Source: Thiopseudomonas sp964394445 (GTDB lineage Bacteria; Pseudomonadota; Gammaproteobacteria; Pseudomonadales; Pseudomonadaceae). Taken from it: a DNA stretch of 16,324 bases. Below the pieces are notes generated by a model, which searched no databases, was not told the origin of the DNA, and worked only from the letters and a program-made list of their open reading frames with translations. The stretch spans positions 1 to 16,324 of the forward strand of contig CAYMXO010000037.1 in the NCBI GenBank assembly GCA_964394445.1, read 5' to 3'. Positions 6,972 through 12,601 of this stretch are shown here, one piece after another. The number at the start of each line of letters is the position of its first letter. Position 1 is the stretch's first letter. The position numbers and the translations under genes were made by a program.

Positions 6972-7647
6972 CCCGGTTGTTCTGGAATGCCGCCAGCTGG
7001 GCAAGACGTATCAGGAAGGTCCGGCCCGGGTTGAAGTGCTCAAGGGCATTGACTTGCGGCTGCATGCCGGCGAGCGCATGGCCATTGTTGGCAGTTCCGG
7101 TTCAGGCAAGACGACCCTGCTGCATATGCTGGCCGGGCTGGATGTACCAACCACGGGCAGTGTCTGGCTGGCCGGTGAAGAACTGTCTGCACTCTCCGAG
7201 CGCAAGCGTGGTCTGCTGCGTAACCGGGCGCTGGGTTTTGTCTATCAGTTTCATCACCTGCTGCCCGAGTTTACTGCCATCGAGAACGTCTGCATGCCGC
7301 TGTTGATCGGCACCACGCCGATTGCCGAGGCGCGGGAACGGGCCGTGGCATTGCTGGAGCGGGTCGGGCTGGGTCACAGGCTTGACCACAAGCCGGCCGA
7401 GCTGTCCGGCGGAGAGCGTCAGCGGGTAGCAATTGCTCGCGCACTGGTCAACCGTCCCGAGCTGGTCTTGCTCGATGAGCCGACCGGCAACCTGGACCGG
7501 GCTACGGCGCAAAGCATTCAGGCACTGATGCTGGAGTTGTCCGAATCCATGGGAACCAGCTTTTTGGTGGTGACCCACGATCCGGAGCTGGCACAGCAGA
7601 TGCAGCGGGTGTTGCGGTTGCAGGATGGAGTGCTGGTTGAGGATTGA
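6964..7647 (+). CDS. lolD: Lipoprotein-releasing ABC transporter ATPase LolD
   Basis: LolD is the cytosolic ATPase that powers lipoprotein release by the Lol permease. The 227-residue product has all ABC motifs: Walker A GSSGSGKTT (43-51), Q-loop Gln95 in VYQFHHLLPEF, signature LSGGE (147-151) in LSGGERQRVAIARAL, Walker B LVLLDEPTGNLD (167-178) and switch His205 in VVTHD. The sequence around the Q-loop, YQFHHLLPEFTA.EN, is the LolD-specific form (LolD motif) that contacts the LolC/E coupling helices and distinguishes it from FtsE or MacB-type ATPases. The ATG lies inside the last codons of lolC, so the two are translated together. Confidence 0.96.
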   Translation: MSNPVVLECRQLGKTYQEGPARVEVLKGIDLRLHAGERMAIVGSSGSGKTTLLHMLAGLDVPTTGSVWLAGEELSALSERKRGLLRNRALGFVYQFHHLLPEFTAIENVCMPLLIGTTPIAEARERAVALLERVGLGHRLDHKPAELSGGERQRVAIARALVNRPELVLLDEPTGNLDRATAQSIQALMLELSESMGTSFLVVTHDPELAQQMQRVLRLQDGVLVED

Positions 7648-7693
7648 TTTTTGTGTTCCGGCGGATGGTGAGAGTGTTTGCACTGTGGTGCCT

Positions 7694-7758
7694 GGGTCAG
7701 GCGGAGCGCTCCGTCAGGCTGCGCTACGCTGATGCCTGGCTCCGGCCCCGCCTGACCC
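7694..7758. repeat. Nested inverted repeat structure after lolD
   Basis: Outer arms GGGTCAGGCGG (7694-7704) and CCGCCTGACCC (7748-7758) are perfect complements. Inside lie the 12-base palindrome CGGAGCGCTCCG (7702-7713) and a second stem of seven pairs with one G-U (7713-7719 with 7734-7740). GTCAGGC occurs twice directly (7696-7702, 7713-7719) and once inverted (7750-7756). There is no U-tract, so it is not a textbook terminator; a REP-like element is one possibility. Confidence 0.65.
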
Positions 7759-7787
7759 GAATGTGCCGGGTGCGGGTGGAGGGGGTG

Positions 7788-7804
7788 GCCCGGCTCTGCC
7801 GGGC
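7788..7804. repeat. Short GC hairpin
   Basis: GCCCGGC (7788-7794), loop TCT, GCCGGGC (7798-7804) form a perfect 7-bp stem. It lies 30 bases past the nested inverted repeat. No U-tract follows on either strand, so a terminator role is unproven. Confidence 0.5.
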
Positions 7805-7962
7805 TGCTATCGCGGTGGTGGGTACTGCTTTTCTGTAAGAGCGACAGTGCGTCACGGCACCGGAGCTGAGCATCAGCAACCGGGCTGGTTTAACGGTACG
7901 GGCAGCGTCAGCTTTGTGTGGCGCCTTACCCGTCAAAGCACAAACCACAGGGCATAAAAAAT

Positions 7963-8664
7963 TTACCCGACCTTTTCCACAGCCGTCACCAAAATTTTTC
8001 CTGCCTCGGGGTAGCACCAGATTACATCGACATCATGCAGTCGTGCGCCATACTGTCGTGTGGGCTCCGGCTGCTGGTACGCAGGTTTGGGGTCCTGCGC
8101 AAGGCATTGTTCGATCAACTCTACCAGAGGCTCGTTCAGTCGCTGGCCGTGTTCTTGTGCGGCCTGCAGGGCGGCTGGTTGCCACTCAACCGGCAGTAAA
8201 AGCGGTGGTTGTTCGGCAATGTGGTTGTATGCATCCGCTACGGACTCCACGAAGGGGATGTAGGGCTTGATGTCCAGGACCGGGGTGCCATCAAGAAGAT
8301 CGAGGCCAGAAACGTGCAACCGGCACTGCTGATCAATACGCTCCAGCCGTACTAGCGATTGGCCGATGCTGTTCGGGCGGTGGCTGGCACGACTGGCAAA
8401 GACTCCCAGCCGCTGGTTGCCGCCCAGCCGGGGCGGGCGCACTTGCAGGCGTTGCTGTTGCTCCAGTGCCTGGTGAAAGACAAAAATGATCCAGACATGA
8501 CTGACCTGCTCCAGCCCGGCCAGCGCGTGGTGCTGGTTGTATGGCGGGTACAGTTCAATCGTGCCGCGCGCCGCCGGAGCCAGTGCCGGTTGGCGCGGTA
8601 TGGCAAATTTTTCCTTGAAACAGGAGCGCACATGGCCGATTGCCTGCATCTGGAAGTTGTTCAT
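7963..8664 (-). CDS. trmO: tRNA (N6-threonylcarbamoyladenosine(37)-N6)-methyltransferase TrmO
   Basis: TrmO (formerly TsaA/YaeB) methylates t6A at position 37 of certain tRNAs, using S-adenosylmethionine, to give m6t6A, which tunes decoding of ACY codons. The 233-residue product is full length (E. coli 235). Motifs visible are IGHVRSCFKEKFAIPRQP at the N terminus, ARGTIEL, VSHVWIIFVFH, RPPRLGGNQRLGVFASRASH, RPNSIGQSLVRL and DGTPVLDIKPYIPF, followed by the family C-terminal extension with RQYGARLHDVDVIWCY. The start has a strong Shine-Dalgarno (AGGAGG, five bases upstream). It lies 116 bases downstream of rapA on the same strand and may be partly transcribed from the rapA promoter. A run of six T directly follows its stop codon on the coding strand, but without a clear stem before it. 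Confidence 0.95.
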   Translation of the reverse strand: MNNFQMQAIGHVRSCFKEKFAIPRQPALAPAARGTIELYPPYNQHHALAGLEQVSHVWIIFVFHQALEQQQRLQVRPPRLGGNQRLGVFASRASHRPNSIGQSLVRLERIDQQCRLHVSGLDLLDGTPVLDIKPYIPFVESVADAYNHIAEQPPLLLPVEWQPAALQAAQEHGQRLNEPLVELIEQCLAQDPKPAYQQPEPTRQYGARLHDVDVIWCYPEAGKILVTAVEKVG

Positions 8665-8669
8665 TGATG

Positions 8670-8675
8670 CCTCCT
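8670..8675 (-). promoter_or_regulatory. Strong ribosome binding site of trmO
   Basis: The minus strand reads AGGAGG followed by five bases and the ATG at 8664, near-ideal spacing; it fixes the trmO start. Confidence 0.8.
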
Positions 8676-8780
8676 GTTCGTCGGGATGTGGCTGGCCCGC
8701 CCCGGCACCTGGCCGGCAGCGGGACGGGTCAGGGGCGATTGAACCGCGGCTGCCTGCATTTGATGTATGGCAGGGCCTGA

Positions 8781-11630
8781 TCAGCCGGCCACCAGTACGC
8801 GGACAGCCTCCAAGCGCACAGTTGCCTTGTTCAGCAGGATCTTGCCCTCGGCCAGCTGTTGATGCAGCAGGTCGATTTCTTCGTCACGCACGTTCGGGTT
8901 GATCAGTTGCAGGGCGCCGAGACGCTCGATTTCGGCATTCAGTGCCTGACTGAAGGCTGTCTGGGCCAGCTGCACCAGCTCCATGTGGCGTGGCTGTACC
9001 TGTGCATCGGCTTTTTTGACCAGCCCGGCCAGCTCTTCACGCTGGCTGCGGGCAAACTTGGCCGCGCTGGCGCGAGGTACGGTTTCCAGCTGGCCATTCA
9101 GTGTGTCAAAAGCAACTTTTTCTGCCAGGTCGCGTCCCTGCTGATCCATCAGGCAACGGATGACTGTTGGTGGCATGTAACGTCCCAGCTGCAGGTGACG
9201 GGGAGCAATGGCTTCGCTGACATACAGCAATTCGACCAGTACGGTACCGGGCTTGACCGCCTTGTTTTTCAGCAGGGCCACGCTGCTGTTGCCCATCGAG
9301 CCGGACAGTACCAGATCCATGCCGCCCTGAACCATGGGGTGTTCCCAGGTAATGAACTGCATGTCCTCGCGGCTCAGGGCCAGTTCGCGGTCATAAGTGA
9401 TGGTCACGGCTTCGTCACTGCCGAGCGGAAAACTGGCATCGAGCATTTTTTCACCGGGGCGCAGGATGAAGGCGTTGTCCGAGTGATCCTCGCTGTGGAT
9501 GCCGAAGGCGTCAAACAACTGCTCCATATAGATGGGCAGATCGAAGCTGCGCTCCTGCAAGGCAATCTGTTGCGCCAGTTGTTCGCCCTGTCCGCTGCCA
9601 CCGGAGTTGATTTCCAGCAGGCGGTCACGGCCACGGTTCATTTCTTCTGCCAGCTGCACACGGGTGCTTCGTGCCTGCTCCAATAGTTGTTGCCAGCCCG
9701 GCTCATCCAGCTGCTCCAGCAAGGCAGGTTCCAGCGGTCCGGCAAATTGCTGCTCCAGTGCCTGGGCGGTTGGGCTGGTGCTGAGGAAGGCATTGTGTCC
9801 GAGGTGATACCACTCGAACAGGCGTTGCTGGCTGCCGCCGGCAAAGTAGGGCACGTGAATGTTGATGTCCTGCTGCTGGCCGATCCGGTCAAGACGGCCA
9901 ATGCGCTGTTCCAGCAGGTCCGGATGCAGGGGCAGGTCAAACAGCACCAGATGGTGGCTGAACTGGAAGTTGCGACCCTCGCTACCGATCTCCGAGCAGA
10001 TCAGCACCTGGGCGCCAAACTCTTCGTCCGAGAACCAGGCGGCGGCACGGTCACGTTCAATGATGGTCATTCCTTCATGGAAAGTGGTGGCCGGAATGCC
10101 GCTGCGGATGCGCAGGGCTTCATCCAGATCCAGTGCTGTATAGGCACTGGCACAGATGACCAGCACTTTTTTGCCTTTCAGCTGCGTCAGGGTTTCCAGC
10201 AGCCAGTCGACACGGGGGTCAAACTGCCACCAGCGTTGCGGGCTGTCTTCCGGCTGTTGTGACTGGTAATAAAGCTCTGGATAGAGACGGCCCTTGAGCC
10301 CGCTGGCTGCTGGCTGGTATTCGTCAGGCAAGGTGAGCGGGGCAGGGTGTAGCAGGCGGCCGGGGAAGCCGTGCATGGCAGCACGGGTATTGCGGAACAG
10401 CAGGCGACCGGTGCCATGACGATCCACCAGCATTTCAACCAGACGCTCGCGTGCGGCAGTTGCCACAGGCAGCCGGGCCTGTTCGATCAGCTCGCTGTTG
10501 CCGTCCAGCAGTTGTTCCAGCAGCTGGCTGTGTTCTTCAGTCAGGCTGCGTTCTTCCAGCAGCTCGTTGGCTGCTTCGGCAATAGTGTGGTAATGCCGGC
10601 TTTCTTCACGGAAGACGTCAAGGTCATGAAAACGGTTCGGGTCCAGCAGGCGCAGGCGGGCAAAGTGACTTTCCTGGCCCAGTTGCTCCGGTGTGGCGGT
10701 CAGCAGCAGCACGCCGGGAACCTGTTCGGCCAGCTGTTCCACCAGCAGGTAGGACGGACTGGCTTTCTCGGGCGTCCAGCCGAGATGGTGAGCTTCGTCA
10801 ACCACCAGAATGTCCCAGTGGGCGGCCAGCAGGGCGGCGCGTGCCTGCTCGTCTTCGCGAATCCAGTCCAGCGACATCAGGGCAATCTGGCTGTCTTCAA
10901 ACGGGTTGTCGGCATCGCTGGCGCGAAAGGTCTCGTAGTCAAAGATGCTGGCGTGCAGGTTAAAGCGACGTAGCAGCTCGACCAGCCATTGGTGCATCAG
11001 GGTTTCCGGCACAATCAGCAAGATGCGGCTGGCGCGGCCGGTCAGCAGCTGGCGGTGGATGATCAGGCCGGCCTCGATGGTCTTGCCCAGACCGACTTCA
11101 TCGGCCAGCAGCACCCGTGGAGCCATGCGGTCGGCAACCTCGCGGCCAATGTGCAGCTGGTGAGGGATTGGCGCAATGCGCGGGCCGCCCAGTCCCCATA
11201 GCTCGCTTTGCTGTTGCTTGCTGCGCTGTTGCAGGCTGTGGTAGCGCAAGGCAAACCAGTTTAGCGGGTCGACCTGGCCGGCGAGCAGGCGGTCACTGGC
11301 CAGGCGAAAGCGGATGAAGTTGGAGAGTTCTGTTTCGGGCAGGCTACAGTTTTCATTGTTGCGGTCAAAGCCGTGATAGGTCAGGAGTCCGTCCAGCTCT
11401 TCGACTTCGCGCACGGTCATGGTCCAGCCGTCATGGTGGCTGATTTCATCACCCGGAGCGAAGCGGACGCGCGTCAGCGGAGCATTGCGCAACGAGTATT
11501 GTCTGGTTTCGCCGCTGGCAGGATAAAGCAGGGTCAGCAGGCGCTGGTCGCAGGTCAGTATGGTGCCCAAACCCAGTTCGGCTTCGCTGTCGCTGATCCA
11601 GCGCTGCCCGGGATAATACTGCTGGGACAT
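8781..11630 (-). CDS. rapA: RNA polymerase-associated ATPase RapA (HepA)
   Basis: RapA is a Swi2/Snf2-family ATPase that binds RNA polymerase and helps recycle it after transcription. The 949-residue product is close to the E. coli protein (968). It starts with the Tudor-like N-terminal domain (YYPGQRWISDSEAELGLG). The first helicase lobe follows with LADEVGLGKTIEAG, whose Lys183 sits at the same number as the Walker lysine of E. coli RapA, and with DEAHH from residue 278. The second lobe contains VLICSEIGSEGRNFQFSHHLV and LLEQRIGRLDRIGQ, the Snf2 motif VI. The C-terminal RapA-specific domain ends in a leucine-rich segment. No truncation or frameshift is seen. GGAG lies six bases before the ATG. 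It is the first gene of the minus-strand pair rapA-trmO and is divergent from a small ORF at 11888. Confidence 0.97.
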   Translation of the reverse strand: MSQQYYPGQRWISDSEAELGLGTILTCDQRLLTLLYPASGETRQYSLRNAPLTRVRFAPGDEISHHDGWTMTVREVEELDGLLTYHGFDRNNENCSLPETELSNFIRFRLASDRLLAGQVDPLNWFALRYHSLQQRSKQQQSELWGLGGPRIAPIPHQLHIGREVADRMAPRVLLADEVGLGKTIEAGLIIHRQLLTGRASRILLIVPETLMHQWLVELLRRFNLHASIFDYETFRASDADNPFEDSQIALMSLDWIREDEQARAALLAAHWDILVVDEAHHLGWTPEKASPSYLLVEQLAEQVPGVLLLTATPEQLGQESHFARLRLLDPNRFHDLDVFREESRHYHTIAEAANELLEERSLTEEHSQLLEQLLDGNSELIEQARLPVATAARERLVEMLVDRHGTGRLLFRNTRAAMHGFPGRLLHPAPLTLPDEYQPAASGLKGRLYPELYYQSQQPEDSPQRWWQFDPRVDWLLETLTQLKGKKVLVICASAYTALDLDEALRIRSGIPATTFHEGMTIIERDRAAAWFSDEEFGAQVLICSEIGSEGRNFQFSHHLVLFDLPLHPDLLEQRIGRLDRIGQQQDINIHVPYFAGGSQQRLFEWYHLGHNAFLSTSPTAQALEQQFAGPLEPALLEQLDEPGWQQLLEQARSTRVQLAEEMNRGRDRLLEINSGGSGQGEQLAQQIALQERSFDLPIYMEQLFDAFGIHSEDHSDNAFILRPGEKMLDASFPLGSDEAVTITYDRELALSREDMQFITWEHPMVQGGMDLVLSGSMGNSSVALLKNKAVKPGTVLVELLYVSEAIAPRHLQLGRYMPPTVIRCLMDQQGRDLAEKVAFDTLNGQLETVPRASAAKFARSQREELAGLVKKADAQVQPRHMELVQLAQTAFSQALNAEIERLGALQLINPNVRDEEIDLLHQQLAEGKILLNKATVRLEAVRVLVAG

Positions 11631-11663
11631 TGAAATCTCCGCATAGAACGATAAAAGCGCGAC

Positions 11664-11669
11664 ATTCTA
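11664..11669 (-). promoter_or_regulatory. Possible -10 element of the rapA promoter
   Basis: The minus strand reads TAGAAT about 34 bases before the rapA ATG, which would place transcription start near 11657 and give a 5' leader of about 27 bases. The -35 region (GTGCGG at 17-base spacing) is poor, so this is tentative. Confidence 0.4.
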
Positions 11670-11874
11670 ACGGATTCGATTACAGCCCGCACGACTCTTG
11701 GCCGATACAGTGGTACAGGCGGACCCTGTGCCCGAAGCATGTACCGGCCGGAGCAAGAAGCTGCGCCGGGCAGGCTGCTGCATAGATGCTGAGGTTGCTT
11801 GCTGTCAGAGTGGTTTGTCGGATGCGTTGATGGATGGCATTATGATGTTGTTGGAAAGGCGATTGCTTGCAGGC

Positions 11875-11883
11875 AAGGAGGTG
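11875..11883 (+). promoter_or_regulatory. Near-perfect Shine-Dalgarno fixing the start of the 91-residue gene
   Basis: AAGGAGGTG is almost fully complementary to the 16S rRNA 3' end, with six bases between GGAGG and the ATG at 11888. It is strong evidence that this small open frame is translated, and it excludes the in-frame TTG at 11867 as start. Confidence 0.8.
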
Positions 11884-11887
11884 CAAG

Positions 11888-12163
11888 ATGCTACCCCCGA
11901 TTCCCCAAGGTTTGATACCCGTTACGGTGCAGCAGGATCCGGCACGACCTCGCCCGGAAATTCAGCCGGTCACTCCGGCCAGTGAAAGTGAGGCCAATAG
12001 CCAGGTCAGCCTGGACCATCAGCAGTCCGGAGGACAGCAACAAAAGCGCCGCCAGTCAGATACCGATGGCGACAGCGAGGAGCAACTGCCAGAGGAAGAG
12101 CTGCTAAAACCCGGCAAAAAAGCCATGGCCCGCAAAGGGCAGCTGATCAATCTGCGTGTATAG
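11888..12163 (+). CDS. Small, probably disordered protein of unknown function
   Basis: The 91-residue product is rich in Pro, Gln, Ser, Glu and Lys and has no cysteine, no membrane segment and no recognised domain. Three parts can be seen: a proline-rich N terminus (PPIPQGLIPVTV, PRPEIQPVTPASES), a Gln/Asp/Glu-rich middle (about 37-72), and a basic tail ending GQLINLRV. I recall short proteins with this PPIP...PVTPA opening in Pseudomonas genomes, sometimes mislabelled aspartate-semialdehyde dehydrogenase; nothing here supports an enzyme. The excellent Shine-Dalgarno and clean frame make it a real gene. It is divergent from rapA, separated by 257 bases, with no obvious promoter. A weak 6-bp hairpin at 12235-12253 follows, without a U-tract. 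Confidence 0.8.
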   Translation: MLPPIPQGLIPVTVQQDPARPRPEIQPVTPASESEANSQVSLDHQQSGGQQQKRRQSDTDGDSEEQLPEEELLKPGKKAMARKGQLINLRV

Positions 12164-12291
12164 CAAGTGATGAGTTTCGTGCGCCTTTACAGGCTGCAAG
12201 CCCGCAAGAGCCATATCTGGCCGAAAGTTCAGGAAAGCCTAGATATCAGGCTTGGCCTGCGCAGCACACAGTGTGTGAATGCCGGGCTCTG

Positions 12292-12305
12292 TTGATCCCG
12301 GTCAA
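12292..12305 (+). promoter_or_regulatory. Anr/FNR-type binding site upstream of the ccoM-like gene
   Basis: TTGAT-CCCG-GTCAA matches the Anr consensus of Pseudomonas (TTGAT, four bases, [AG]TCAA) at every defined position. The centre, 12298.5, is 41.5 bases upstream of position 12340, the classical distance for activation at a class II FNR-type promoter. It lies 62 bases before the ATG at 12368 and reads towards it. Activation under low oxygen is inferred. Confidence 0.8.
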
Positions 12306-12327
12306 TAAGCGTCCCTGGAATCTGAAT

Positions 12328-12333
12328 TACTGT
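12328..12333 (+). promoter_or_regulatory. Possible -10 element of the Anr-dependent promoter
   Basis: TACTGT is a poor -10 hexamer (matches at the first two bases and the last), but its spacing from the Anr box fits a start near 12340. Activator-dependent promoters often have weak core elements. Confidence 0.35.
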
Positions 12334-12367
12334 TTGCCAAAGTTTTGTTATGACGTGGAGAGTTGTC

Positions 12368-12478
12368 ATGTTTATGGACGTAGTGGTCTTCGCCGGTGTT
12401 GGCACTGTTGCCTTGATGATCTCGTTTTTTGTTGGGCTGTACTTTTTTGTCAAAAAGGCAGAAGAACGCAAGTCTTGA
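12368..12478 (+). CDS. ccoM: Single-span membrane microprotein, probable cbb3 oxidase subunit CcoM
   Basis: The 36-residue product opens MFMDVVVFAGVGTVALMISF, continues with a hydrophobic helix (about residues 5-28), and ends in a charged tail KKAEERKS. Length, single span and the opening (MF-x-D, VV-x-AGV-x-TV-x-LM) agree with CcoM, the 36-37 residue subunit that stabilises the cbb3-type cytochrome c oxidase of Pseudomonas stutzeri; the comparison is from memory. GGAG at 12357-12360 lies seven bases before the ATG. An Anr box upstream and a strong terminator downstream make a self-contained transcription unit, and Anr control is usual for microaerobic cbb3 genes. The ccoNOQP genes are not in the window. 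If the match fails it is still a good small membrane protein gene. Confidence 0.72.
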   Translation: MFMDVVVFAGVGTVALMISFFVGLYFFVKKAEERKS

Positions 12479-12508
12479 AATTTGTATTGCAGTGCATGCA
12501 AGGCTTTA

Positions 12509-12536
12509 GGGCGACCAGATGGTCGCCCTTTTTTTT
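12509..12536 (+). terminator. Strong Rho-independent terminator after the ccoM-like gene
   Basis: GGGCGACC (12509-12516) and GGTCGCCC (12521-12528) form a perfect 8-bp stem with loop AGAT, followed by eight T (12529-12536). It begins 31 bases after the microprotein stop. On the opposite strand the U-tract is missing, so it serves mainly plus-strand transcription. Confidence 0.95.
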
Positions 12537-12601
12537 GCCTGGGGCAAAACTGCATGTACAAGGGTGCTGGTAAGTCACTGTGACGGGCCCTGCCGTGCGG
12601 C

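Larger units (their letters stand above)
7648..7962. other. 315-base intergenic region without a convincing gene
   Basis: The region separates the convergent lolD and trmO genes. The only open frame of note (7644-7838, plus strand) codes for an arginine-rich product with no recognisable domain, no ribosome binding site and no resemblance to a Lol permease. The segment is GC-rich between 7690 and 7805 and contains the inverted repeats listed separately; 7860-7962 is plain, with an A-rich run near 7957. No typical U-tract terminator is seen for either neighbour. Confidence 0.7.

Noticed and set aside
7644..7838. 64-codon plus-strand ORF after lolD, considered as a small gene or lolE remnant
   Set aside because: It begins inside the lolD stop region, has no ribosome site, lies across the nested palindromes, and its arginine-rich product does not resemble LolE or anything I recognise.
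7957..7968. T-run after trmO stop (minus strand) as an intrinsic terminator
   Set aside because: Six T follow the stop codon, but I find no stable stem just before them.
8859..9686. 275-codon open frame on the plus strand opposite rapA
   Set aside because: It lies entirely antisense to the well-supported rapA gene; its Gln/His-rich product is what the opposite strand of a leucine- and glutamine-rich coding sequence gives.
11827..11846. TTGATG and TATGAT upstream of the 91-residue gene as a promoter
   Set aside because: The spacer is only eight bases; the alternative TTGTCG gives twenty. Neither fits sigma-70, and the GG-N10-GC of sigma-54 is absent.
12229..12573. 100-110 codon ORFs on both strands over the ccoM-like gene
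   Set aside because: They run through the Anr box and the terminator, have odd compositions and lack ribosome sites; the short frame 12368-12478 explains the signals better.
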